Of a stretch of 34,974 bases of DNA, positions 16,617 through 26,132 are shown one piece after another. A program made the position numbers and the translations under genes. Below the pieces are notes generated by a model. It was not told the DNA's origin, did not search any database, and saw only the letters and a list, made by a program, of their open reading frames with translations. Source of the DNA: Verrucomicrobiota bacterium (GTDB lineage: Bacteria; Verrucomicrobiota; Verrucomicrobiia; Chthoniobacterales; JAFAMB01); NCBI GenBank assembly GCA_019237325.1, contig JAFAHI010000591.1, positions 1-34,974 on the forward strand. The letters run 5' to 3'. The number at the start of each line of letters is the position of its first letter. The stretch's first letter is position 1.

Positions 16617-17417
16617 TCACTTCTCCCACACACGCACCCACTGAACCTGTGTGATGGGCGGCAGCACCGTGGAGGCTGAGCCGTTGACGCCGCCAGGAGC
16701 CGCAGTCAGTATCAGTTGCATCGGCTGCCAGGTGGATGGAAAAGGCCGCACGCTGGCGACTTTGACGTTGTCCACGTACCAAGTGACTTGATCTTGAGTC
16801 CATAGGAGGCCATAGGTATGCCAAGCTCCAAGGACTGGGTGATTAACCGAAAAACGATGCGGATTATTTAGCTCGTCGCGCACCCCGCCATCTCCTGAAC
16901 TATTTGCGTGGAGCGTGCAAAAGGCGGCGCTAGGCGAACCGGGATCAGTCTCAATGATATCGATCTCGTTAGTCCAGCTCAGAGGATTCGATGCTCGCAC
17001 CAGGTTTCCGTAGACATGGGGACGATTCACGCAGAAGAGCCAGAAGGCAGACCAGTCGGTGCAGAGCATGCGCGCCTCGAAATAACCACCAAGGAACTGA
17101 GTGCCGCCACTAGCATCGTGGTACTGAGTGCAGAGATTTACATAATTTTTACTACCTGCCGTTATGGTTAAAATGCTATCACTGACACTGAAGGCGATGG
17201 GTGAAGGAATCGGTTCCCACCAAAGGCCGGCATTCCATTTGTGGCCGGTGGTGCCGTATCCGATATCCATTGGCCCCTTGAATTCCTCGTCGAATGTGAG
17301 GTTCTGGAAACCGGCACTCAGCGCCTGGCCTGGAGGCGCAACCTCAGAACTCACGGTACCGGAGTAGGTCGCTGATGTTAGGAGGAAGCCAATCAGGACT
17401 ATGGCGGTCCTGTTCAT
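16617..17417 (-). CDS. Secreted GH16 family glycoside hydrolase in the EPS operon
   Basis: This is a 266-aa paralogue of the 9174-9989 enzyme, with long identical stretches such as LCTQYHDASGGTQFLGGYFE. The catalytic motif EIDIIE is intact (Glu151, Asp153, Glu156). It differs in export: residues 1-24 form a plain Sec signal peptide without twin arginines. GH16 enzymes inside EPS operons usually cut the polymer to control chain length or release it, and that is the likely role here, in the periplasm or outside. The gene sits between the WecG/TagA-like and the GT4-like glycosyltransferase genes with short gaps, so it belongs to the operon. Confidence 0.9.
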   Translation of the reverse strand: MNRTAIVLIGFLLTSATYSGTVSSEVAPPGQALSAGFQNLTFDEEFKGPMDIGYGTTGHKWNAGLWWEPIPSPIAFSVSDSILTITAGSKNYVNLCTQYHDASGGTQFLGGYFEARMLCTDWSAFWLFCVNRPHVYGNLVRASNPLSWTNEIDIIETDPGSPSAAFCTLHANSSGDGGVRDELNNPHRFSVNHPVLGAWHTYGLLWTQDQVTWYVDNVKVASVRPFPSTWQPMQLILTAAPGGVNGSASTVLPPITQVQWVRVWEK

Positions 17418-17489
17418 AGCGTTTTTATTTAAGTGGACAATGGATGACTCTTTGCTTTTTTCGAAACGATCAGCCCTAAAATTGGAAGT

Positions 17490-18236
17490 CTAGGTCACCG
17501 CACTTCGTTCTCGATACTTGGCAATGACGGGAAGGAGGCGCAGCGCTCCCCAGTAACGCGGCACAAACTTGCGGGGTGAATGCAGACAGCGGCAGAGCCA
17601 TCCCAACATGAGTCTATCGGCCAACGGCGGAACACTCGCCTGTATTCCGGAGAAGAATGCTATGGCTGAGCCGACGCAGATAATGGAGGGGGAATAAGAG
17701 AGATTTTCTTTTAGATACAGGCCTAGTGGCTCTTGTATTCCACCGCCGATATTAACAATAACATATCTCGGTTTGTGGGTCTCGATCCAGCTTAGCAGCT
17801 CGGGATCCGAAACCGCTTCGCCTTTCGGGTAATGCGGAGCAACATAGCATTCCTGTGCCGCAACGGGGATGCCCTTTCTGTTTAACCAGGATCGATTAAT
17901 TTTTGCCTCCTCTTTTGAAGGCATGATCCACACGGAGCTTCCCTCGGTTCGCAGTTGACCGCTGGTCAGCAAAAGGCGAAGAAGTCGTGGTCCAGAGATA
18001 CGAGGTAACTTCTGGCCGGTAAAAAGTCTCCAGAGGATAACCATGAAAGAGCTGTCTGTGACGGCAAAATCACTTTTCTCGACGGATTGACGGTAGATCG
18101 GGTCAGTTGGCAGTTCAGCTAAAGCTGGTGCAGCTGGAGCGATAATGAAATGGCCTTCGGCGCACAACCGTAGAAGCTCTGACGTACTGCCTGTAAAAAA
18201 GTTAATCGCCAGCACGCGTTTGAAGTTTTGAACCAT
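17490..18236 (-). CDS. WecG/TagA/CpsF family glycosyltransferase (GT26)
   Basis: This is a GT26-type glycosyltransferase of 248 aa, the family length. The core SDFAVTDSSFMVILWRLF keeps the key Asp (Asp61) in a TDS context rather than the usual ADG. The later VNIGGGIQEPLGLYLKE and CVGSAIAFFSG segments match the family's GxPxQE and GxxFD regions in altered form. The family's early TxNP motif is replaced by APAAP. Members add the second sugar to an undecaprenyl-linked acceptor at the membrane, and the C-terminal Arg- and Trp-rich part (WLCRCLHSPRKFVPRYW) fits membrane association. It probably extends the product of the initiating transferase. Confidence 0.82.
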   Translation of the reverse strand: MVQNFKRVLAINFFTGSTSELLRLCAEGHFIIAPAAPALAELPTDPIYRQSVEKSDFAVTDSSFMVILWRLFTGQKLPRISGPRLLRLLLTSGQLRTEGSSVWIMPSKEEAKINRSWLNRKGIPVAAQECYVAPHYPKGEAVSDPELLSWIETHKPRYVIVNIGGGIQEPLGLYLKENLSYSPSIICVGSAIAFFSGIQASVPPLADRLMLGWLCRCLHSPRKFVPRYWGALRLLPVIAKYRERSAVT

Positions 18237-18308
18237 AATTGTATTTGGTGTTGTTGAGGGCTAAGACAGGGGGGAGGAGGACGCCGCGTGCGTCTGGATA
18301 GAACGTAC

Positions 18309-19466
18309 CTAGGCGAGACGCCGCTTCGAACAGTTGAATACGACTAACAAGAATAGGACCGAGTACGTGTTTCCGAAACTGAAGGCCCGGACTTCGAACG
18401 ATCCATATACGATGTAGGTAACGATGATGGTCGCCGATAGAGGATACTCGAGGAGTCGGCGAATAGGCTTGAAGACAAAAGAAATCGCCTCACTCATCAT
18501 GAGTAGATAACTCGCTAATCCGGCCACGCCCATGTCTGCGAGCATCCCCAGATAGGCGTTATGAGCTGGCATTTGGTCGGGCATCAGTAGTGTGTGGCCC
18601 TTGAAACCGACACCAAAGACGGGTTCTGCTTCCCAGAGACTAATGGCAGCAGCCCATAAGTCGTCGCGTCCGGATCCGCCGGTAGCCAGGCCACGATACT
18701 TATCGTCGAGCATGAAGAGGCCGTCGAAGATTTTGCCGATCGGATTCAATACATCGAACCCGGTCAGAGTCATTACGGCACAAAGGGCCATGCCACCGAA
18801 AAAGGCTAAGAGGCAATAAGTAGAAAACTCTTTCGATCGGTGGCGCCATGTCCAAGAGACAACCGCGAACATCAGCGCGATGCCTGCGGCCAGAAGTGAG
18901 TCTCGCGATTCGAGCACAACCATTGAGTAGAGCGGTAGAGCGGATAGCGTTGCGGCCCAGACTATCGATCTAGCACTTAGCGCGCCGATGAAGGCGACTA
19001 AGGCCATCATTCCAACATAGTTCGGGTTCTCTGGCGGATCTACGCGTCCCCAAGTGACGGGCGCCGTAACGAGAATGATCGGCAACAGGAGGTTAACAAA
19101 AATGGAGGTGAGAACCAGCGTCTTTCTAAAATCGAGATCGATTCTCATCGTGATAAGATACAACGAGAAAAAAAGCAGCAGAGAACTCAAGATATTACCC
19201 GCAATAAAAACCCAGTCATATCGGTGCGCGTTAAAGAGGTAACTCGCCAATATGCTAAGATTCAACAGGAAAGCACCGAGCGAGACCAGCGGAGATACAG
19301 TGGCTATGACTGGTTTCTTGTAAGTTAGTAAAACCAATGTGATTGCTCCAGCAAGCAGTGGGAAAATGAGTGGAGCCGCACCTTCTGCACCCGCGAAGTG
19401 TATAATGTAAAAGGAAGCAGAAGCCCATATCGCCACCACGATTTCGTTTAGCCAGCGGTTAGTCAT
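18309..19466 (-). CDS. O-antigen ligase/polymerase family protein (Wzy-like)
   Basis: This is an integral membrane protein of 385 aa with about 10-12 hydrophobic helices. A large periplasmic loop before the last helices contains GVGFKGHTLLMPDQMPAHNAYLGMLADMG, the Wzy_C/O-antigen ligase signature whose HNAYL histidine is essential in family members. In a Wzx/Wzy pathway this protein would polymerise flipped repeat units in the periplasm. Its start overlaps the end of the flippase gene by 8 bases, indicating translational coupling. Ligase activity cannot be excluded from sequence, but the EPS context favours polymerase. Confidence 0.82.
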   Translation of the reverse strand: MTNRWLNEIVVAIWASASFYIIHFAGAEGAAPLIFPLLAGAITLVLLTYKKPVIATVSPLVSLGAFLLNLSILASYLFNAHRYDWVFIAGNILSSLLLFFSLYLITMRIDLDFRKTLVLTSIFVNLLLPIILVTAPVTWGRVDPPENPNYVGMMALVAFIGALSARSIVWAATLSALPLYSMVVLESRDSLLAAGIALMFAVVSWTWRHRSKEFSTYCLLAFFGGMALCAVMTLTGFDVLNPIGKIFDGLFMLDDKYRGLATGGSGRDDLWAAAISLWEAEPVFGVGFKGHTLLMPDQMPAHNAYLGMLADMGVAGLASYLLMMSEAISFVFKPIRRLLEYPLSATIIVTYIVYGSFEVRAFSFGNTYSVLFLLVVFNCSKRRLA

Positions 19467-20982
19467 TCGCGGGTCGCTCCGGGCGGTTATTGAAAAAGGC
19501 GCCGACGGCGGAAACGCCCAAGGTTCTCGCCTCCGACAAAAGATCGTGACCGATGTAGAGATAGAGAGCAGCGACCACCAGGATCCAGAGAGAGAAAAAG
19601 GCTAACGTATAGGCGATGGCTAAGGGGGTCGATTGCCGAAGGAAATCGAAGGGCTCAAAGCGTACGAAAAGCCATAAGCTCATGCCCAATACGGCGCTCA
19701 CCAGTGCGGCTAGGGAGCCTCGGACGCCTGCAGAGGTCGTGGTGCTGGGGGTTCGCAGCATGAATGAAAGTGAAATCGTGATCTCAGCAACCAGGATCAG
19801 GATCAGCCAAAGCAGTACGGATTTTGTTAGCAGAGCGATTCCGGAAAAAATCAGCAAACAGATGATGTAAAGATATTGTCGTCTGGCGATCTCGTGCACT
19901 TTTCCGTGCCGCAACATTAAGGCTTGCAGGATTTGGTAGGCATAAAGCGGGCTAGCAAGACCGAAAGTGATGGCGATTTGCCCGTATAGAGTGGGGTCTG
20001 ACCCGACCAGCCAAAAAGATGCTAGGCGGAAATTATCTGCGACGACTATGCCGGTAATTACAGAAGCGAAGAACGCCGCGAACAATACGCACAGGGTGAA
20101 CTGAGTTTCCGCAAGGACTGCCCGATGCGATCCTTTGAGCCATACGTATTGGACCGAGGCGTAACGCGACAACTGCAGAATCATTTGGCGCGCGGTTCCG
20201 AACAGCGCACGTAACGCGACATAGATGGTGACCGCGACAGGCTGGGCAATGGCAGACAGCACCAACACAGGAACGTATGCGCGCATCCAACTTGAAGCAG
20301 GGTCGACCATGGTATACCGGGCGATTCTCAGCGTTCTGAATGACAAGCCTGCTGGCATTGGCTCCAAGAGGCACAAGAGCCCGGTGCGGCGGCAGAGCCT
20401 GCCCTGCTGTGCGATGGCGAAGAGTCCGCTCAAACACCAGATCCAGGCTAAGACCTGCGGCGGCGAATGGAAGAAGGTGAGGGCGGCTATGGCCAGGCAT
20501 AATCGCGCGGCAGCCAGCAAGAGGTAACCAGCTTCGGCCTGACGGTACAACTCGAGCGAATCCAGGTACATCACTCTGACGTACACGATGGTTTCGAGGG
20601 CGACCCCTACGACCAGAGCAGCGCGCCACCAGAGGTAAGGCGTTTTTGCGTAAAGACAGGTGTAGCCCAGGTCTAGACCGATCAACGTTACAGTAGCCAC
20701 GCAAATGAGGATCCTGATCCAAGCCCACAGATGTTGGAACTCGGTTTTGGCCTGCTCGTCGACAGGATTGTGCGCGTAACGGATGAGTTCCGCATGACCG
20801 GCAGTACGCAATCCACAATCCGCGACGCTCACCATGGTGGCGACAGCAAGCATAGCGTACCAATTAGCGGTGCTGATATGACCCCAAATCCGGATTTGGA
20901 TCGGAAGCAGCACAACCTGATTTAAAAGCAGTACGCCCTGAGTCAGCATCGTCAGGGAAAAAAACTGGAAGAACTTCCGCAC
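19459..20982 (-). CDS. Polysaccharide flippase-like membrane protein (Wzx-like)
   Basis: This 507-aa polytopic protein has roughly 12-14 predicted membrane helices spread over its whole length, short basic loops and no enzymatic motif. This is the usual appearance of MOP-superfamily Wzx flippases, which move undecaprenyl-linked repeat units across the inner membrane. The first helix region (SLTMLTQGVLLLNQVVLLPIQ) and mid-protein YALRALFGTAR-type stretch fit the family. The family is defined more by topology than by sequence, so the call rests partly on position between the Wzc-like and Wzy-like genes. Its start lies only 5 bases after the kinase gene. Confidence 0.78.
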   Translation of the reverse strand: MRKFFQFFSLTMLTQGVLLLNQVVLLPIQIRIWGHISTANWYAMLAVATMVSVADCGLRTAGHAELIRYAHNPVDEQAKTEFQHLWAWIRILICVATVTLIGLDLGYTCLYAKTPYLWWRAALVVGVALETIVYVRVMYLDSLELYRQAEAGYLLLAAARLCLAIAALTFFHSPPQVLAWIWCLSGLFAIAQQGRLCRRTGLLCLLEPMPAGLSFRTLRIARYTMVDPASSWMRAYVPVLVLSAIAQPVAVTIYVALRALFGTARQMILQLSRYASVQYVWLKGSHRAVLAETQFTLCVLFAAFFASVITGIVVADNFRLASFWLVGSDPTLYGQIAITFGLASPLYAYQILQALMLRHGKVHEIARRQYLYIICLLIFSGIALLTKSVLLWLILILVAEITISLSFMLRTPSTTTSAGVRGSLAALVSAVLGMSLWLFVRFEPFDFLRQSTPLAIAYTLAFFSLWILVVAALYLYIGHDLLSEARTLGVSAVGAFFNNRPERPAND

Positions 20983-20987
20983 GGATT

Positions 20988-23378
20988 TTAGGTCTTATCG
21001 GCGGGCGTGGTCTGGCTGATCCGCGGGTGGGCGCTAGTTGTCGCTCCGAAGAGTTTTGCCTTTGGCTTAAGTTTTTGTTTCTTGCCGCGATGGGCATAAC
21101 AGTTGGCGTAACCGGAAAAGTAATAGTGCTTACCTGAACGGAGCGGCATTCGGTTAAAAACGAAACCCTGAAGGCTGCTGCCCGCCTGCGTAAGTAGAGC
21201 GCGTGCCCTGGCGACGGCTGCCGCCGGGGTTTTGATAGCACGGACGACTAAGCAGACCGATTGAACGTGTCTGCAAATGAGTTGAGTATCGCTAACTGCA
21301 TTGACTGGAGCACTATCTAGCACTATGCGAGCGAATTGCGTCCCCAGCTCATCCAATAAGCTAACAAAATCGCAGGAAGCAAATAGTTCAGATGGTCTTG
21401 ATGTTCGCCGGCCTGCAGGGAGCATGAACAGATTCTCGATGCCGGTCGGGCTACAGCAATCTATAGCGTTTACCCGTCCAGCAAGACAATCGGTTAGTCC
21501 CTCCGCTTTCGTATCAGCTAGTGCGATATTACTTAGTCTTGGTCGTCGGACATCGGCATCGATCAAGAGCGTGCGTAGGCCAGTCTGCGCAAGAGCTACC
21601 GAATAGTTAAGAGCGCAAAAGCTTTTGCCTTCCTTTGGATTCGCACTAGTGAAAAGTATGGTTTTATGTTTCGCGTGGAGCCCGAGAAAAGAGATCGTTG
21701 TTCGCAACGACCGGAATGCTTCGGCTTCGTACGAAGTCGGATCGCTGGTCAAGGCAGGTTCTTTCTTACGGCTAATTCGTTGGGATTCTGGGATAGCCGC
21801 TAGCGCAGTAACCCCCAAAATTCCTTCCGCCTGATCGATCGTCCGGATAGAATTGTCGACCATGTCGATAATAATTACCAGGCCGCCTCCGCAGGTGATG
21901 CCGATTAAAAGCGCCAACAGTAAAGTCTTTAACTGATCCGGTTCGGCCGTTTTTGCCACCAGTGGAGTTGACACAATCCGAATAGTTGCGTCCGAATTTC
22001 GGTTCGCGATATTGGAGACGTTCATTGGGCTCAAGGCCGATTGGTAGAGCCCGCGACCGGCGTCAACGTCAGGAGGTGGAGCGGTATGGGAGACCGGGAT
22101 CTCGTTAGGCGCGGCTGTCTTTGGTCCCTGCTCTTGGATTGCTTTCGCAAGCTGGGCTTCCGTGGCTTTCTTGTTCTCGTACGTTTGTGTCACTGAGTGT
22201 GCCGCGTCGAGTACCGCTCTATCTATTGCTTGCTTAAATCTTATGAGCTGGCTCCTGGCCGGATGCCTTGATCGTTGGTAGTCACTGAGTTGTTGACGCA
22301 GACTGGCAACGTCAGGAAAGGAGGCAATACTGGGCAAAGCTAACAACTCTTGCGGGTCCGTTGACCGCTGGATGACCGCGGCGTCCGCTTCCAGTTTCAT
22401 GCGCTCGCTCTTGGCTTCAGTCAGCTTGAGATTTAATTCTTTGAGCTTATCGCCAGCGATTTTTTGGTTGTTTTCGGATAAGGTCGATCCGTGATTTTCG
22501 GGAAACTTCTGGACTGGCTGTTGGGCATCTAAGAGCTTCGTTTCAAGCCGGTTCGTTTCTTGGCCGGGGCCGGCCTGCGTGTGAAGTCCTTGCGAGTTCT
22601 GATCGATGAAAGCTTTGGCGATCGCTTCAGCAAGCTGGGCAGCTCGCTTGGCATCGGTATCTTTAACACTGATATCGATGAGCCTGGTTCCATGGCGGAC
22701 CGCAGTTTTGACTCTCGGTCGAAATCTAGCGACCAGTTCGCTATCCAAATAGACTGAGCCATCTTTCTTTGGCGGCGCGAATGACGGATCCTTTTCCAGT
22801 CCGGCAGATGTGAGGACGCCTAACAGCAGCGTGTCGTTCAGGATGGCTTGCTCGACGGTTTTGATGTTTTCGTCCAGGTTGACATCTTGCTCGGTCCCGC
22901 TATCGCCAGAGTCAAAGTCCTGGAAATTGTTAAGGCGTGCGTTCTCGTAACGCTTTTTTTCAAAGTCGTAATTTGCTGAGTGCTCGTTAGCAGAGATTTG
23001 CGCTTTCTGAAAATCGAGGGCAGAGATTAACCCTCGTTGGGCCAGACGTTCGTCTGCTTGTAACTCCGCCAGCGCGCTATCGCGATCGGCCTGGGCTTTG
23101 GTCAAGGTGGCTTGCCTTTCCAACACTTCTGCCTGCAGGGCGGTTTGCAGTCGGATCATCTTGGCCTGGCCGCTTTTGCTTTCAACCTCGATGACGGTGT
23201 GGGATTCATACAATTTCGGGGTTAATTGCAAATAAACGCCTGCCGCGACCAGGCTCAGCACAGAAAAAAGCAGGATCAGCCACGCTTTTGATAGGAACAG
23301 ATTAAAGAAATGACCAAAGCCGAATGATCGCGCCAAGTCTGGATTATCTAGTTGGGTTGAGACAGCTCTTGTGTGCAT
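20988..23378 (-). CDS. Wzc-type polysaccharide co-polymerase and tyrosine autokinase
   Basis: This 796-aa protein is a fusion of a Wzz-type chain-length domain and a BY-kinase domain. TM1 is at about 32-50, followed by a long periplasmic coiled-coil-rich region and TM2 at about 490-510. The cytoplasmic kinase domain (about 540-745) shows Walker A (SANPKEGKS), Walker A' (LLIDADVRRP) and Walker B (IVLDSAP). The C-terminal tail has a short tyrosine cluster (HYYFSGYANCY) that would be the autophosphorylation site. Such proteins set polymer length and couple synthesis to export. The usual partners, a Wza exporter and a Wzb phosphatase, are not in the window. It follows the NRPS gene by 18 bases. 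Confidence 0.92.
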   Translation of the reverse strand: MHTRAVSTQLDNPDLARSFGFGHFFNLFLSKAWLILLFSVLSLVAAGVYLQLTPKLYESHTVIEVESKSGQAKMIRLQTALQAEVLERQATLTKAQADRDSALAELQADERLAQRGLISALDFQKAQISANEHSANYDFEKKRYENARLNNFQDFDSGDSGTEQDVNLDENIKTVEQAILNDTLLLGVLTSAGLEKDPSFAPPKKDGSVYLDSELVARFRPRVKTAVRHGTRLIDISVKDTDAKRAAQLAEAIAKAFIDQNSQGLHTQAGPGQETNRLETKLLDAQQPVQKFPENHGSTLSENNQKIAGDKLKELNLKLTEAKSERMKLEADAAVIQRSTDPQELLALPSIASFPDVASLRQQLSDYQRSRHPARSQLIRFKQAIDRAVLDAAHSVTQTYENKKATEAQLAKAIQEQGPKTAAPNEIPVSHTAPPPDVDAGRGLYQSALSPMNVSNIANRNSDATIRIVSTPLVAKTAEPDQLKTLLLALLIGITCGGGLVIIIDMVDNSIRTIDQAEGILGVTALAAIPESQRISRKKEPALTSDPTSYEAEAFRSLRTTISFLGLHAKHKTILFTSANPKEGKSFCALNYSVALAQTGLRTLLIDADVRRPRLSNIALADTKAEGLTDCLAGRVNAIDCCSPTGIENLFMLPAGRRTSRPSELFASCDFVSLLDELGTQFARIVLDSAPVNAVSDTQLICRHVQSVCLVVRAIKTPAAAVARARALLTQAGSSLQGFVFNRMPLRSGKHYYFSGYANCYAHRGKKQKLKPKAKLFGATTSAHPRISQTTPADKT

Positions 23379-23396
23379 TTGAATTAGAAAGGTGAA

Positions 23397-26027
23397 TCAT
23401 TTGCCGGCGAGGCTTGATTTGATACACTCCGCGAGTTTCGTGGCGAGAATCTGTACGCTTCTATCGTCCCAAAACAGAGTTGTGTGGCTGCCGGGCACGA
23501 CATGAACCTCGACTCCACCCTGTGCGATTGAGCTCCAGCCGAAATCGGGCTGGACCTCGAAGTCGATGGGTTGATCCATCGAGCGGAACAGCGTGACCTT
23601 ACCGGCGTAGGGTTTCGGTTTATAAACAAGGGAAGCGCGCCAGTTAGCCATTCGGATTTTCAGGGCTGGAAGCTGTGCAGGATCGTTCCGTCCACGCGTT
23701 GCCAGCATCTGGTAGCGTTCATTCCATTCGAGTAGCCGGGCGCCAAACTTGCCTCCGATGTAGGCTGCGGAGAATTCAAAGATACCCTCTACGGTGACTC
23801 CCTTCGACAAGAGACGCGGGATCCTGTAGCGAGCCACCTGCGTCCACGATCGCAACCGTGGTCGATTGCCGGGATTAGCAGCGTCAAAGAGTGCTAACAA
23901 GGCTACCTCTTCTCCGAGCGCGTTTAACTCTCGGGCGATCTCATAGCTCAACAGCCCTCCGAACGAATAACCGCCCAGTAAATATGGACCATGGGGCTGG
24001 ATCTTACGGATTTCCTTGAGGTAACAGGCGGCGGTCGCTTCGATCGAAGTCGGAGTGGAAAGGCTGCCGTCGAGTCCCTGTGCCTGGAAACCGTAGAAAG
24101 GTTGGTCTTTGCCGAGGAACTCTGAGAGCTGCCGATAGAAAAGTACATTGCCGTCCCCACCGTGAATCGCGAAGAAAGGTCGATTCCTGCCTTGTAGTTG
24201 GATCGCAACCAGCGGGTTCCAGTCCCGTTCAGAAGCCCCTAATCCGATTTTCTGGGCTAGCTTCTCGATTGTCGGCGCCTCAAAGAGAGTTGCCAGTGGG
24301 AGCCGTTTCCCGAGAGCCTTATTTATGTCCACAAATACTGATATTGCCTGTAGAGAGTTACCGCCGAGTTCGGAGAAGAAATTGTCGGTGACGCCAATCG
24401 GATGATGCCTAAGCACCCTTTCCCAGATCGCGATGAGTTGGGTTTCGAGAGCATTCCGTGGCGCAACTGGCCGAGTTCCGCGGGGAGCAATCGCTGGTTC
24501 CGGGAGTGCTTGCCGGTTGACTTTGCCATTAGGAGTCAAGGGGAGTTTATCAAGGAGAACCAATACGGAAGGAACCATGTAGGCGGGTAGAGTTTGCTGC
24601 GCGTGCTGGAGCAGGTCATCTGAGCTGACGCCGGTGGCAACGACGTAAGCCAGCAGACGCTCTTGATGCACGACTACGACACAGTCGCTGACGGCCGGAT
24701 GCTTTCGCAGGACTGCGTCGATTTCGCCTAACTCTATTCGCAGCCCGTGCAGCTTAACTTGATCATCGATTCGTCCGTGAAATTCGACGACTCCATCTTC
24801 TCGGTAGCACGCTAGATCGCCCGTCTTGTAAAGTGGGCCTTCGCCAAATGGATTGGGCACGAACGCCTTGTTTGTCATGTCAGGAAGATGCAGGTATCCA
24901 AGCCCTAGCTGTGCGCCGCCTATATATAGTTCACCCAGCGTTCCCCGACCGACTGGCTCCATCTTGTCGTCGAGGAGGTAGAGTTGTACCTCTGGAAGCG
25001 GCAAGCCGAGTGGAACGTTTGAAGTTAGCTCATCCCCTGCGCGGCATTTCCACGTGGTCACCGCGACCGTCGATTCCGTCGGTCCGTACAGATTGCAAAG
25101 TTCGCTGTCTGGCAATTTAGAAAAGAAACGCGCGACCGAACGCGAAGGCAGAGTTTCGCCCCCGCAAAACACTCGTTTGAGTGAGCGACACGAATCAGCA
25201 TTAGGATGCTCCAGAAATAAGGCTAGGGAAGACGGAACAAAATCGATTACCGAAATGTTTTCCGAAGTGATGAGCGCAACTAGATAGTCCGGATCGACTT
25301 CAAATCCTGGTCGGGCCAACACCATCGTTGCGCCGGTGAACAAAGGCCAAAAAAGTTCCGGTATCGAAAAATCGAACGTGTAAGCCGACCTCTGCACGAA
25401 GCGATCTTCCGGGCACAAAGGATAAGCTTCCTGCATGCGGTACAAGAAGCTGTACACCGCGCGGTGCGGGATCATTACCCCTTTTGGTTTTCCCGTCGAC
25501 CCGGAGGTATAGAGGACATAGGCCAAGCTCTCCGAGCTGAGTTCGGCAGGAATTGCGCGCCCAATTGCCGGAGACTCTTCTTCTAGCGCGAGAATTGGTA
25601 TCTGGAGTTCAGAAGACAACTTCCTCCTTAGCTCATCCTGTAACAGGATGGCGGCCGGCCTGGCGTCCTCAATAATGACCTCAAGTCGCTGTGCCGGGTG
25701 CTCAGGATCTAGCGGCAGGTAGGCCGCGCCGGCTTTGAGGATGGCCAATATGCCAATAACCATTTCCGGGGAGCGTTGGGATAGTAGAGCAACCAAGGCG
25801 CCGGGTCCTACCCCCGCGGTTTGTAGCCGACAGGCAATTGCATCAGACGCACTATCTAATTGCCGATAGCTTATTGACTGGCCCTCGTGAATTATCGCTA
25901 TGGTCTCAGGCGCCTCGGCTGCCTGTCTGGTAAACATCTGATGAAGCAGTATGCCGGTAGGCTGTGGAGCACCGCATTGAAGGTCGTCAACAGCCGGCAA
26001 AGCGACAGATAGTTTCGGCGAGAGCAT
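23397..26027 (-). CDS. Single-module NRPS: adenylation, carrier and thioesterase domains, no condensation domain
   Basis: This 876-aa protein has three domains. The adenylation domain (about 29-510) shows A3 TSGSTGKPKG at 174-183, A5 NLYGPTE, A8 GRIDDQVKLHGLRIELGEI and the A10 lysine Lys502. Asp219 in FDFSIPE occupies the position that binds the amino group in alpha-amino-acid-activating domains. A carrier domain follows (about 525-595, LGGNSL with the phosphopantetheine Ser558). A type I thioesterase is last (about 615-870, GYSFGG with Ser688, Asp715 and His848). It should activate one amino acid, load it on the carrier, and release or transfer it through the thioesterase. No condensation domain, second module or MbtH partner is present. 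It lies between the sugar epimerase and Wzc genes in the same operon, suggesting aminoacylation of the polysaccharide or of its lipid-linked precursor. Confidence 0.92.
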   Translation of the reverse strand: MLSPKLSVALPAVDDLQCGAPQPTGILLHQMFTRQAAEAPETIAIIHEGQSISYRQLDSASDAIACRLQTAGVGPGALVALLSQRSPEMVIGILAILKAGAAYLPLDPEHPAQRLEVIIEDARPAAILLQDELRRKLSSELQIPILALEEESPAIGRAIPAELSSESLAYVLYTSGSTGKPKGVMIPHRAVYSFLYRMQEAYPLCPEDRFVQRSAYTFDFSIPELFWPLFTGATMVLARPGFEVDPDYLVALITSENISVIDFVPSSLALFLEHPNADSCRSLKRVFCGGETLPSRSVARFFSKLPDSELCNLYGPTESTVAVTTWKCRAGDELTSNVPLGLPLPEVQLYLLDDKMEPVGRGTLGELYIGGAQLGLGYLHLPDMTNKAFVPNPFGEGPLYKTGDLACYREDGVVEFHGRIDDQVKLHGLRIELGEIDAVLRKHPAVSDCVVVVHQERLLAYVVATGVSSDDLLQHAQQTLPAYMVPSVLVLLDKLPLTPNGKVNRQALPEPAIAPRGTRPVAPRNALETQLIAIWERVLRHHPIGVTDNFFSELGGNSLQAISVFVDINKALGKRLPLATLFEAPTIEKLAQKIGLGASERDWNPLVAIQLQGRNRPFFAIHGGDGNVLFYRQLSEFLGKDQPFYGFQAQGLDGSLSTPTSIEATAACYLKEIRKIQPHGPYLLGGYSFGGLLSYEIARELNALGEEVALLALFDAANPGNRPRLRSWTQVARYRIPRLLSKGVTVEGIFEFSAAYIGGKFGARLLEWNERYQMLATRGRNDPAQLPALKIRMANWRASLVYKPKPYAGKVTLFRSMDQPIDFEVQPDFGWSSIAQGGVEVHVVPGSHTTLFWDDRSVQILATKLAECIKSSLAGK

Positions 26028-26132
26028 TGTTTCGTTGAGTCGAGTGGGTGATTCAGAAGCCGCAGCTCTTATTTTTTGCGACCAACTATCATTGCTCGCA
26101 CCGTCGTTTCAGATGTTTGGAAGGTTCTATCC

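Noticed and set aside
23397-26027. Naming the amino acid activated by the NRPS adenylation domain
   Set aside because: The pocket residues read by eye do not match any specificity I can recall with confidence; only alpha-amino-acid activation is supported, through Asp219.
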